25,719 nucleotides of DNA from a virus. Shown here in pieces: positions 1 to 7,619 of the stretch. Position numbers and translations under genes: made by a program. How positions within the stretch are numbered: position 1 is the first letter of the stretch; each line of letters starts with the position of its first letter. The stretch covers positions 1 through 25,719 of the IMG/VR virus record IMGVR_UViG_3300047548_000232. One strand, given 5' to 3'. The notes below the pieces were generated by a model, which worked only from the letters and a program-made list of their open reading frames with translations, was not told the DNA's origin and made no database searches.

Positions 1-2
1 AA

Positions 3-521
3 TCTAGAGAGACGATTATTGAGAACCGTGTGATCGAAGCAGTCGATCAATGCCAAACTGCCCAGTTTGCTATATCGGACTTTTTATCCTATTTTCATGA
101 CCTGATGCAGAAACGTAACTCCACAGGCGGCGTAATCCTTGGCTCATCCTATGATGAAGCGCGGACCCGTAAGATCAATGCCGAAGCTGAGATCGCTGAA
201 CTTGAATTGCAGCGCATCAAGGCCACGATGTGCTTTACCTCCGATGTCGTGAAAGCATGGGAGAGTGTGCTTCACGCCTGCCGTGCCAAGCTGCTGGCTG
301 TTCCGGTAAAAATGGCTCCGATTGTGTCGAGCATATCTGACACGGCGATAGTTAAGGTGAAGCTGGAGGACGCAATTCGTGAGGCGCTGGAGGAATTGTC
401 GAATTACAATCCCAGCGTAGATCCAGTCGCGACAGGTGTGGCTTTGTCGAGTGACGAGAAAGAAGAGCCGGTGCAAAAGAAGCGAGGTCGCCCAACTAAG
501 ATTGATAGGTTGAAGGAATAG
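3..521 (+). CDS. Terminase small subunit, Nu1-like (5' end cut by window)
   Basis: Small subunit of the packaging terminase, which recognises the phage cos/pac DNA and recruits the large subunit. The frame is open to the left edge, so the gene starts upstream. The first usable start inside the window is GTG at 30, but the coding frame continues before it. The visible part has the central helical region of Nu1-type subunits: an alanine/glutamate-rich helix (EARTRKINAEAEIAELELQ), then a conserved 'W..vl...R.kllavP.k.aP.v' stretch and a basic tail ending KKRGRPTKIDRLKE. The N-terminal winged-helix DNA-binding domain is missing and presumably lies outside the window. Assignment rests on the helical pattern and on a GpA-type large subunit downstream, although five genes separate the two. 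A cos site is expected upstream of the window. Confidence 0.8.
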   Translation, partial: SRETIIENRVIEAVDQCQTAQFAISDFLSYFHDLMQKRNSTGGVILGSSYDEARTRKINAEAEIAELELQRIKATMCFTSDVVKAWESVLHACRAKLLAVPVKMAPIVSSISDTAIVKVKLEDAIREALEELSNYNPSVDPVATGVALSSDEKEEPVQKKRGRPTKIDRLKE

Positions 522-548
522 TTGCCTTAAATCGGTGATTAAGGTAAT
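521..548 (+). other. Intergenic hairpin after terminase small subunit
   Basis: CCTTAA (525-530) and TTAAGG (539-544) form a stem over an 8-nt loop. Weaker pairs, including two G-T, extend it to about 10 bp (521-548). No T tract follows, so it is a weak terminator at best. It sits where the inserted spike block begins and may tune read-through or RNA stability. This is an inference from pairing only. Confidence 0.3.
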
Positions 549-572
549 GTGTATTTACGCAAGGAGCCTTAC

Positions 573-845
573 ATGCCTTACAATCGTCAAGATTTCACTA
601 GCGGTGCTGATACCTTTGGCTTTGGCGGCGCTACAATTAGCCTTGGTTCTGGTGATTTTACGGTTGGCGATACCGTGAAGGCCATTGTTGTGACTGCGGC
701 TGGTTCTGTGACATTCCGCCCGGTGGATGGCGCTGCTGACATCACGATGACGGCGCTTCCTGTGGGATATATCCTTCCATATCATTGTTCGTTCATCCGG
801 CAGAGCGGCACGACTGCATCGCTTGCCACTATTATTGGGCGCTAA
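573..845 (+). CDS. Head-spike base protein (GTA Rcc01079-like family)
   Basis: 90-aa protein resembling the spike-base family of the Rhodobacter gene transfer agent (RCAP_Rcc01079 type), which forms the base of capsid spikes. The conserved layout is visible: an N-terminal 'F..GADTFGFGGATI' stretch, then 'DTVKAIVVTAAGSVTFRP', a small turn, 'ALPVGYILPYHCSFIRQSG' and 'TTASLATIIGR' near the end. This all-beta pattern ends with the glycine-threonine-threonine-alanine motif typical of the family. The start at 573 is chosen because AAGGAG (561-566) lies 6 nt upstream; a GTG at 549 is also in frame but lacks a good site. The gene is the first of a block inserted between the two terminase genes. The family call comes from remembered pattern, not a search. 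Confidence 0.65.
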   Translation: MPYNRQDFTSGADTFGFGGATISLGSGDFTVGDTVKAIVVTAAGSVTFRPVDGAADITMTALPVGYILPYHCSFIRQSGTTASLATIIGR

Positions 846-848
846 TTT

Positions 849-1034
849 ATGTTGAGCCTTGTCCGGTTCATGCTTGGTCTCGGAGGCTCCGGTTCGGATG
901 CAGTTGAGGGCGGATCTGGACAGGCTGAATATCCTTCGTTGATCCTTAACTTTATCAACGACAGTTATGAGGTTTATCCGCCCTATACGCTGGACCTCAA
1001 TTTCACCGCTGACACTTATTTTGTGAGGGACTGA
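849..1034 (+). CDS. Small phage protein linking spike base and spike fibre
   Basis: 61-aa product of unknown function. It begins with a hydrophobic stretch (LSLVRFMLGLGG), then a glycine/serine-rich linker. It ends with two similar short segments, LILNFINDSYEV and LDLNFTADTYFV, which look like a duplicated beta-strand motif. It starts 3 nt after the spike-base gene, and its stop overlaps the start of the fibre gene by one base (TGATG), which suggests translational coupling. A role in joining the spike base to the fibre is an inference from position; nothing in the sequence proves it. Confidence 0.55.
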   Translation: MLSLVRFMLGLGGSGSDAVEGGSGQAEYPSLILNFINDSYEVYPPYTLDLNFTADTYFVRD

Positions 1035-2749
1035 TGGCCGGTTATTCTTTTTCGCAATTGATCGACTTCACCCGCACCTCTGCTGCAACGTATGTTGATA
1101 GCACCGGCAAGATCGTCACGACCCCTGCCAGCCGCAACCTGCTGACGTATACGCAGGAGTTTGATAATTCTACAGTGTGGGGTCCGTCAGGTGTGTCTGT
1201 CACCCCAAATGCGGCTATCTCGCCAGATGGGACGTTAACTGCGGACAAGCTGGTCGAAAGCAACACCAATGCGCTGCACACCCTTATTCGCACCATAACG
1301 ACCACGGCAGTCCCCTACACTTGGTCTTGCTACATCAAGGCAGCAGAGCGTACGTTTGCGTTGCTGTATCACGTTGAGAGCAATTCTGGCGTTTCAATCA
1401 ATCTTTTAACGGGCGCCACTGGAACACCGTCAGGCGTTGTTGCTCCAACGGCATTCACCGCGACAAGCGTTGGTAATGGTTGGTATCGCCTTAGCATGAC
1501 TGCAACCGCCACTGCGGCGTCTAATGGCTTCCGAATTTATACTGCTACCAGCCTTGCGGGTGGTGTCTATCAAGGCGACGGCACTTCTGGCATTTACATC
1601 TGGGGCGCACAGCTAGAGCAAGCCTCTGCTGCCACCACCTACACCCGCAACGTAGGCGGCGTATATCCCCCGCGCTTTGACTACGATCCTGTCACGCTGG
1701 CAGCTAAGGGGCTGCTGGTGGAAGAGCAGCGGACGAATTTGCTGTTGCGGTCGCAAGAATTTGATGTGTCTCCTGCGTGGAATATCGGCACAAACACTGT
1801 CACGGCAAACGTAATTGCATCACCTGACGGCAGCGCAAACGCAGATTTGTTTACCGCAACAGCGACTGGAATTGGTGCATTTTTAAGACAGCAAGCCACT
1901 TTGGCTGCCACGACAACATATACTGTATCAACCTTCTTTAAGAAGGGGACGGCAGATTTTGCGAACATCACCGTCTTTGATAATACGGATGGCAATCGTT
2001 ATTGGTTTAACCTCAACACTGGCGCTATTGCATCGACTGCGCTCGTTGGTGCAGGTTACACAAATGCTTCTGCTCGGATCGAAAACTACGGAAACGGTTG
2101 GTTCCGTTGCATTGTCACGTTTACCACAAAAAGCTCAACTGCATTTAGCCTGTTTGCCACATTTACCGACGCTGACGCTTCACTCACGGTCACCAATGGC
2201 AAGACGGGCTACATCTACGGCGCACAACTCGAAGCTGGCTCCTTCGCCACCTCCTACATCCCGACTGTCGCCTCTCAGGTGACGCGCTCGGCTGACCAAG
2301 CGTCGATCACGGGGCCGAACTTCTCGCAGTGGTATAATCCTGTGGAGGGAAGTTTTGTTGCTGAATATTCGCCATTGGCTGTTGATAACGATATTGCACT
2401 GTCCGTCTCTAGCGCGGCTGGTTATGGTAGCAGCATTTACCTTCCCGCTGACAGCTCATATCAGTTCATTGTAGTCAACAGCACCGTGCAAGCTCAGATT
2501 GATGCAGGCACCGTTACCGCTCTTGCGATAAATAAGACTGCGGCGGCCTACAAAGCCAATGACTTTGCGGCCTCTGTTGGTGGCGGTGTGGTTGTTACCG
2601 ACACTTCTGGAACTATTCCTACGGCTGATCGGGCTGTCATTGGTGGTTTGGAAGGCAACACCGCAAACCGGTTTAACGGCCACATCCGCTCGATCCGCTA
2701 TTATCCAACAAGACTTGGAAATTCACAATTGCAGGCCCTGACGGCATGA
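1034..2749 (+). CDS. Head-spike/fibre protein with duplicated carbohydrate-binding-like modules
   Basis: 571-aa, threonine/alanine-rich all-beta protein of the kind annotated as 'phage head spike fiber domain' proteins. An N-terminal FTRTSAATYVDSTGK segment (12-26) leads into module 1 (about 34-205), which opens with RNLLTYTQEFD, contains SPDGTLTADKL and NGWYRL, and ends with IYIWGAQLE. Module 2 (about 233-415) repeats the pattern with RTNLLLRSQEFD, SPDGSANADLF, NGWFRC and YIYGAQLE. Between them is PPRFDYDPVTLAAKGLLVEE, a common link in these fibres. The C-terminal 150 residues look LamG-like and end 'FNGHIRSIRYYPTRL', typical of sugar-binding domains. Likely role: surface-polysaccharide binding during adsorption. 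Adjacency to a spike-base gene suggests the fibre decorates the head, but a tail-fibre role is possible. Confidence 0.7.
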   Translation: MAGYSFSQLIDFTRTSAATYVDSTGKIVTTPASRNLLTYTQEFDNSTVWGPSGVSVTPNAAISPDGTLTADKLVESNTNALHTLIRTITTTAVPYTWSCYIKAAERTFALLYHVESNSGVSINLLTGATGTPSGVVAPTAFTATSVGNGWYRLSMTATATAASNGFRIYTATSLAGGVYQGDGTSGIYIWGAQLEQASAATTYTRNVGGVYPPRFDYDPVTLAAKGLLVEEQRTNLLLRSQEFDVSPAWNIGTNTVTANVIASPDGSANADLFTATATGIGAFLRQQATLAATTTYTVSTFFKKGTADFANITVFDNTDGNRYWFNLNTGAIASTALVGAGYTNASARIENYGNGWFRCIVTFTTKSSTAFSLFATFTDADASLTVTNGKTGYIYGAQLEAGSFATSYIPTVASQVTRSADQASITGPNFSQWYNPVEGSFVAEYSPLAVDNDIALSVSSAAGYGSSIYLPADSSYQFIVVNSTVQAQIDAGTVTALAINKTAAAYKANDFAASVGGGVVVTDTSGTIPTADRAVIGGLEGNTANRFNGHIRSIRYYPTRLGNSQLQALTA

Positions 2750-3225
2750 CGAAAGTATCAAGCATGAGTGCAACTGAGCGATTTTGGGCAAAGGTTGATA
2801 AAAGCCTTGGCGATCATCAGTGCTGGAATTGGCAAGCAGCAAAACTGCAAGCCGGTTACGGGCAGTTCAAAGCTTCCAGCTATATCATGCATTTGGCTCA
2901 CCGCTTTTCTTATGAATTGCACTTCGGGCCTGTTCCAGATGGAATGTATGTCTGCCACCGCTGCGACAATCCCTCATGCGTCAACCCAGCGCATTTGTTC
3001 GCCGGAGAGCCAAAGGACAATTCAGGCGATATGGTTGCCAAGGGCCGTAATCGCAGCGGCATCCTCCCCGGTGCATTAAATGGTAACGCTAGGCTATCTC
3101 TAGAACAAGTTAAGGCAATCCGTAACTCGAACGTTTCGTGCCGCAAGTTGGCCGCTGAATATGGCGTAGGGTCAAGCCAAATTCATCGCATCAAGCAAGG
3201 CCAAGCATGGAGTAAAGCAGCATGA
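2746..3225 (+). CDS. HNH endonuclease with C-terminal HTH
   Basis: 159-aa HNH nuclease. An N-terminal 'CWNWQ' and 'GYGQF' segment leads to 'AHRFSYELHFGPVP' and the HNH core VCHRCDNPSCVNPAHLF (about 69-85), with paired cysteines and the catalytic HNH histidines and asparagines, then 'DNSGDMVAKGR'. The C-terminal 45 residues (VKAIRNSN..CRKLAAEYGVGSSQIHRIKQG) form a helix-turn-helix DNA-binding motif. This is the layout of free-standing phage homing endonucleases. The start overlaps the fibre stop by ATGA; ATG 2764 is an alternative. Because it lies between the terminase genes, a packaging role like that of terminase-linked HNH proteins cannot be excluded, but the HTH tail favours homing. Confidence 0.85.
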   Translation: MTKVSSMSATERFWAKVDKSLGDHQCWNWQAAKLQAGYGQFKASSYIMHLAHRFSYELHFGPVPDGMYVCHRCDNPSCVNPAHLFAGEPKDNSGDMVAKGRNRSGILPGALNGNARLSLEQVKAIRNSNVSCRKLAAEYGVGSSQIHRIKQGQAWSKAA

Positions 3226-3659
3226 CCGATTATTATCTCAAAGCCGCCACCGAAGCCGACATGAACGCCGCGCTGATTGCTGCTGGACTGGCGTATGAAG
3301 GAACTGAGCAAGTCGCCATCGGCTTCAATTACGATGGCGAGTTTTACGAAAGCTATGCTGACATTCCCCATACCGAAACGGTGGATGAAGAAGGCAATGT
3401 CGATACCGAATACCCTGAAGGCATCGAAACGGTTTATGGCGAGCAAGCCATTCTCCTCCCCGCTCCCGGTGTCAGCCTCGATGTGATCGGCCCGATCAGC
3501 AAAGTCATTGGCTATGACGAGGACGGTAATCCTATCATTCAGGAATATCCTGAGTGGCACGTTAATTTGCGCGTTAGCTCGCTGACCGAAGAGCAACAGG
3601 AGATCATCGCTCCCATTGAAATTGTTCCGCCAGAGGTTCCATTCCGCGTCTGGGCGTAA
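3222..3659 (+). CDS. Hypothetical phage structural-accessory protein
   Basis: 145-aa acidic protein starting MTDYYLKAATEADMNAAL and ending with a conserved-looking 'WHVNLRV' strand and 'PPEVPFRVWA'. I recall similar proteins beside tail-fibre genes in alphaproteobacterial phages, always without a known function. Its start overlaps the HNH stop (ATGA), so it belongs to the same translational unit. It carries a 'LDVIGPISKVIGYDEDGNP' segment in the middle. It might be a fibre-associated or chaperone-like protein; that is only positional inference. Confidence 0.6.
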   Translation: MTDYYLKAATEADMNAALIAAGLAYEGTEQVAIGFNYDGEFYESYADIPHTETVDEEGNVDTEYPEGIETVYGEQAILLPAPGVSLDVIGPISKVIGYDEDGNPIIQEYPEWHVNLRVSSLTEEQQEIIAPIEIVPPEVPFRVWA

Positions 3660-3675
3660 CTAGCGCATCTAACGC

Positions 3676-5538
3676 ATGATCGAATTAGATCCTACGATCC
3701 GCGCAGAGGCTCTTAGCCAGATGGCTGGGGCCATGCGTCGTTTACAGCCGCCACCCCGTCTATCTGTTGCTGAATGGGCTGATGCAGAGCGCAGGCTTGA
3801 TTCGCAATCATCAGCGGAGCCGGGAAGATGGTATACAGCGCGAGCAGAGTATCAGCGTGGCATAATGGATGCTTGCTCTGATCCAGAAGTGCGCGAAGTT
3901 GTAGTAATGTGTGGCAGCCAGAGTGGCAAGAGCGAAGCACTCTTGAACACAATTGGCTATCACATGCACCATGATCCTTGCCCTATATTGGTAATGCAGC
4001 CAACTGTTGATATGGCGCAAGCCTTCTCCAAGGATCGTGTTAGTGCTGGTTTGATCCGTCCAACCCCAGCTCTTCGTGGGCTTGTTAATGATAGCAGGGC
4101 GAAAGATGCGAATAATACGACACTTCATAAAGTTTTTCCCGGCGGCGCTTTGTCTCTTGTTGGCGCTAACAGTCCATCTTCCCTTGCTTCTCGTCCTATT
4201 CGTATTGTCCTATGCGACGAAGTGGACAGATACCCTCCGTCAGCAGGTGAAGAGGGTGATCCGATTTCTCTGGCAAAGCGCCGAGCGGCTACATTCTGGA
4301 ACAGAAAGATAATCCAAGTCTCAACGCCAACCAATAGGGACGCGAGCAGGATTGAAGCCTCCTATAACGAAACAGATCAGCGCAAGTTTTACGTCCCCTG
4401 CCCACATTGCGATCATGAGCAATTGCTGCTCTGGGCGAATGTTCAGTGGCAAGACGACAATCCGAAGACGGCGCATTATCACTGCGGAGAATGTGGAGCT
4501 GCGTGGTCTGAAAGCGAACGCCATGCTGCCGTGTCAAAAGGCCAGTGGATAGCATCAAAGCCATTTAACGGTGCTGCTGGCTTCTGGTTTAATGCGCTTT
4601 ATTCGCCTTGGGTTGATCTGGTGGATACGGTGGAGGAGTTTATCTCTGCGCGCAAAGATCCTATGCGCCTTAAAACCTTCGTCAATACGATCCTTGCTGA
4701 GACATGGGAGGATCAGGGGGAAGGTATCGATGATTACGCCATAGCCCAGCGTAAAGAGGAGTATGATGGCATTCCAGAGGACGTTGTACTGCTGACTGCT
4801 GGCGTGGACGTTCAGGATGATCGCTTAGAGTGCGAAATTGTCGGCTGGGGCGCTGGTGAGGAGTCGTGGCAGATCGAATATCACGTTCTCTACGGAGACC
4901 CGTCTAGCCCTCAACTCTGGACGCAGCTCGATGAGATCCTGCTTGCCACCTATGAGCATCCTCTTGGTGAGCCTATGATAATTCGCTCAACCTGCATTGA
5001 CTCAGGCGGTCATCATACCCGTTCGGTATATAATTATGCCAAAACCCGTGCCGGTCATCGCGTGTTTGCTATCAAGGGCGTAGGCGGAGAGGGTAAACCT
5101 ATTGTTGGCCGCCCATCGAAGAACAATGTCGGCAAAGTTCCATTGTACGCTATTGGCGTAGATACCGCGAAAGAGCTTCACTATGCGCGCTTGCGTATGG
5201 AGGATGCTGGTCCCGGTTATTGTCATTTCCCAGCGAAGCGAGATGATGAGTACTTCCGTCAGCTTACTGCTGAAAAGCAAGTTATAAAATATCACAAAGG
5301 TTATCCAACGCGCACATGGATCAAAACACGCACTCGTAATGAGGCTTTAGACGTTCGTGTTTACGCTATTGCTGCCTTTCATATATTAAATGTGAATATG
5401 GATAGCATTGTACGGCGGTTTTATGCTAATGTGAATGACAGAAATATTCCTGCGAAGGATGTGCAACCTGTGAAGCCTCATCCCTTGATGCCAACCAAGC
5501 GGCCATCAAAGGGCGGTTTCGCTAATAATTGGCGATGA
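3676..5538 (+). CDS. Terminase large subunit, lambda GpA family
   Basis: 620-aa packaging motor: an ATPase that pumps DNA into the prohead and a nuclease that cuts it. Visible motifs: adenine-region 'LSVAEWADAERRL' (29-41), Walker A GSQSGKSE (80-87), Walker B with catalytic acid IRIVLCDEVD (175-184) and coupling motif VSTPTN (215-220). A zinc finger with C242-x2-C245 and C270-x2-C273 is characteristic of the GpA family. The C-terminal RNase H-like nuclease shows AGVDVQ (D378) and IDSGGHHT (D442). Length fits lambda gpA (about 640 aa). The ribosome site at 3676 is weak, and ATG 3721 is an alternative that would cut into the N-terminus. It lies 3.1 kb after the small subunit rather than adjacent to it. 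Confidence 0.95.
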   Translation: MIELDPTIRAEALSQMAGAMRRLQPPPRLSVAEWADAERRLDSQSSAEPGRWYTARAEYQRGIMDACSDPEVREVVVMCGSQSGKSEALLNTIGYHMHHDPCPILVMQPTVDMAQAFSKDRVSAGLIRPTPALRGLVNDSRAKDANNTTLHKVFPGGALSLVGANSPSSLASRPIRIVLCDEVDRYPPSAGEEGDPISLAKRRAATFWNRKIIQVSTPTNRDASRIEASYNETDQRKFYVPCPHCDHEQLLLWANVQWQDDNPKTAHYHCGECGAAWSESERHAAVSKGQWIASKPFNGAAGFWFNALYSPWVDLVDTVEEFISARKDPMRLKTFVNTILAETWEDQGEGIDDYAIAQRKEEYDGIPEDVVLLTAGVDVQDDRLECEIVGWGAGEESWQIEYHVLYGDPSSPQLWTQLDEILLATYEHPLGEPMIIRSTCIDSGGHHTRSVYNYAKTRAGHRVFAIKGVGGEGKPIVGRPSKNNVGKVPLYAIGVDTAKELHYARLRMEDAGPGYCHFPAKRDDEYFRQLTAEKQVIKYHKGYPTRTWIKTRTRNEALDVRVYAIAAFHILNVNMDSIVRRFYANVNDRNIPAKDVQPVKPHPLMPTKRPSKGGFANNWR

Positions 5539-5544
5539 TGGATA

Positions 5545-6132
5545 ATGGCAAACCTATTCGATAGCGCAAATGCCCTGACCACTGAGCCAAATGAGATCCA
5601 TGCTGGCTCACTTATTCAATGGAAGCGGGCAGATCTCTCTGAAGATTACCCACCTGCAAGCTATGATCTGATCTACACATCGCGTTTAAGCGGTGGTTTG
5701 GCTCGCGAATTTACAATCACTGCGACAAATGATGGTGGTGTATTCCTCGCATCAATGAGTGGGGCTGTCACTGGCGCACAAGTTGCTGGTGATTACTTCT
5801 GGCAGGCTGAGATCCAACGCAAGAGCGATAATGCGCGAGTGTTGGTTGCGACCGGGCAATGGAAGATACTGCCTGACCTTGAGCAGAGCGGTGCTGATCC
5901 TCGCACTCATGCGCAAATCATGCTGGGTAAGATCCAGTCTCTCCTTGAAGGCCGCGCTGACAAGGATGTATCAAGCTATAGCATCCAAGGCCGTTCGCTC
6001 GCGAAGATGGGCATCATGGACCTTTTGCAATGGCGTGATTACTACCGCAAAGAGGTTGCTCGCGAACAACGCGACGCTGACATTGCGGCTGGTAAACCAA
6101 GCAAGACCACTATGAAGGTGCGTTTCCTATGA
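5545..6132 (+). CDS. gpW-like head-tail connector with extra N-terminal domain
   Basis: 195-aa protein in the position of lambda gpW, between large terminase and portal. Residues about 118-178 (GKIQSLLEGRADKDV ... GRSLAKMGIMDLLQWRDYYR) are helical and resemble the small gpW joining fold. The first 110 residues are different: an all-beta, immunoglobulin-like domain (IQWKRADLSEDYPPASYDL ... GDYFWQAEI ... GQWKILP) similar in style to BppU N-terminal domains. Lambda gpW is only 68 aa, so this looks like a fusion. The stop overlaps the portal start (ATGA). The connector role is inferred from synteny and the C-terminal pattern; the N-terminal domain could be exposed on the virion. Confidence 0.6.
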   Translation: MANLFDSANALTTEPNEIHAGSLIQWKRADLSEDYPPASYDLIYTSRLSGGLAREFTITATNDGGVFLASMSGAVTGAQVAGDYFWQAEIQRKSDNARVLVATGQWKILPDLEQSGADPRTHAQIMLGKIQSLLEGRADKDVSSYSIQGRSLAKMGIMDLLQWRDYYRKEVAREQRDADIAAGKPSKTTMKVRFL

Positions 6133-7619
6133 GCCTATGGCGCGAGATACTGGGGTTGCCGCAGAAGGGCGATAGCGCACCTGTGCGTAAGCGTGGCTAC
6201 CATGCTGCTAATACTGGCCGGTTGTTTGCTGACTTTATGGCATCCAGCAAAAGCGCCGACAGCGAACTCAAGCCTGACTTGGTTATCATGCGTAATCGTG
6301 CGCGGGCCTTGGCGCGTGATGATGTTTATGTGAAGCGTTACCTTAGCCTGCTTGAGACGAATGTTATCGGTGACAAAGGTGTCACGTTGCAGGTCAAGGC
6401 GCGGAACACTGACAATAGCCTCGATGTCATTGGCAACAATATTGTTGAGAATGCCTTTTATCAATTTGGGCTTAAAGGCAATTGTACTGCTGATGGCCGC
6501 CTTTCTTGGATCGATCTACAGAAGCTGGTGACCTCGACGACAGGTCGCGATGGCGAGATCTTCATCCAGATCATTCGCAATCGTAGCTTCATTCACGGCA
6601 TCGCTTTCCATCCGGTTGAAGCTGACCAGATCGATGAGAACAAGAATGAGCGTCTTCGCAATGGCAACGAGATCCGTCTTGGCATTGAGGTAGACTCATA
6701 TCAGCGCCCGGTGGCTTATTGGGTGAAGCCCCGTCACCCCGGTGATTATGACTTCTCCTCCATCCAGCAGAACCCATCTGTTCGCGTACCGGCTAAAGAC
6801 ATCATCCATGTCTATCGGCAGGAGCGCCCCGGCCAGACCCGTGGTGAGCCTTGGATGGCCCCTGCGATGAGCCAGTTGAAGATGCTGAATGCTCACCGTG
6901 AGGCTGAATTGGTCGCAAGCCGCATGGCAGCATCCAAGATGGGCTTCTTCATCTCAGATAACGGCCAAGATGCGCCTGCTGATGATTACGACAACAATGT
7001 TCCGATCATCGATGCAGAACCCGGCACATTCCATCAGCTTCCTAACGGGGTTGATTTTAAGCCGTTCGATCCGACGCACCCTGCAACTGCCTTTGCAGAG
7101 TTCCAGAAGGGTATCTTGCGCGGCATCGCATCTGGCTTGGCTGTGTCCTACGCGAGCCTCTCAAATGATCTCGAAAGCACATCATACAGCTCGATCCGTC
7201 AGGGCGCACTAGAAGAGCGTGATGCTTATCGGATGCAGCAGCAGTTCATCCTCGATCACTTCATCATTCCTGCGTACTCTGCGTGGCTAATGCACGTTAT
7301 GGAGTTCGGTTATATTCCGATTCCCGCAACACGCTTTGACAAGTTCTTCAATGCCACCAGCTTCCGTCCCCGTGGATGGCAGTGGGTCGATCCTCAGCGC
7401 GAAATCAACGCTGCTGTCATGGCTATGCACAATGGCATTATGTCTATGCAGGATGTTTCCAACCAATACGGCAGGGACATTGAAGAGACATTTAGCCAGT
7501 GGCAGCGCGATAAGGAACTAGCTGACCAATTTGGTCTTGGCATCGCGTTCGAACCGTTCGGCGGTAATGATGCGTTCAAGGGCGAGCCTATGGTCGATGG
7601 AGACGCAGATGGGCAATAA
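6129..7619 (+). CDS. Phage portal protein, lambda gpB family
   Basis: 496-aa portal that forms the dodecameric DNA gate at the capsid vertex, binding the terminase and the neck. Recognisable stretches: an N-terminal RNRARALARDDVYVKRYLSL helix, 'NVIGDKGVTLQ', 'TTGRDGEIFIQIIRNRSF', 'DIIHVYRQERPGQTRGEPW', and a C-terminal 'ISGLAVSY..LSNDLESTSYSSIRQG'-like segment (here GIASGLAVSYASL), all typical of this family. Length is normal. The start is coupled to the upstream gene by ATGA. The 3' end overlaps the start of the protease-capsid gene by 11 nt. Confidence 0.95.
   Translation: MSLWREILGLPQKGDSAPVRKRGYHAANTGRLFADFMASSKSADSELKPDLVIMRNRARALARDDVYVKRYLSLLETNVIGDKGVTLQVKARNTDNSLDVIGNNIVENAFYQFGLKGNCTADGRLSWIDLQKLVTSTTGRDGEIFIQIIRNRSFIHGIAFHPVEADQIDENKNERLRNGNEIRLGIEVDSYQRPVAYWVKPRHPGDYDFSSIQQNPSVRVPAKDIIHVYRQERPGQTRGEPWMAPAMSQLKMLNAHREAELVASRMAASKMGFFISDNGQDAPADDYDNNVPIIDAEPGTFHQLPNGVDFKPFDPTHPATAFAEFQKGILRGIASGLAVSYASLSNDLESTSYSSIRQGALEERDAYRMQQQFILDHFIIPAYSAWLMHVMEFGYIPIPATRFDKFFNATSFRPRGWQWVDPQREINAAVMAMHNGIMSMQDVSNQYGRDIEETFSQWQRDKELADQFGLGIAFEPFGGNDAFKGEPMVDGDADGQ

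Noticed and set aside
3183-3596. 137-codon minus-strand frame opposite the 145-aa gene
   Set aside because: Antisense shadow; the plus-strand gene is coupled by ATGA and has a recognisable family pattern.
7531-7608. Upstream in-frame extension of the protease-capsid gene
   Set aside because: It runs inside the portal gene; the extra residues are low-complexity and the good ribosome site precedes 7609.
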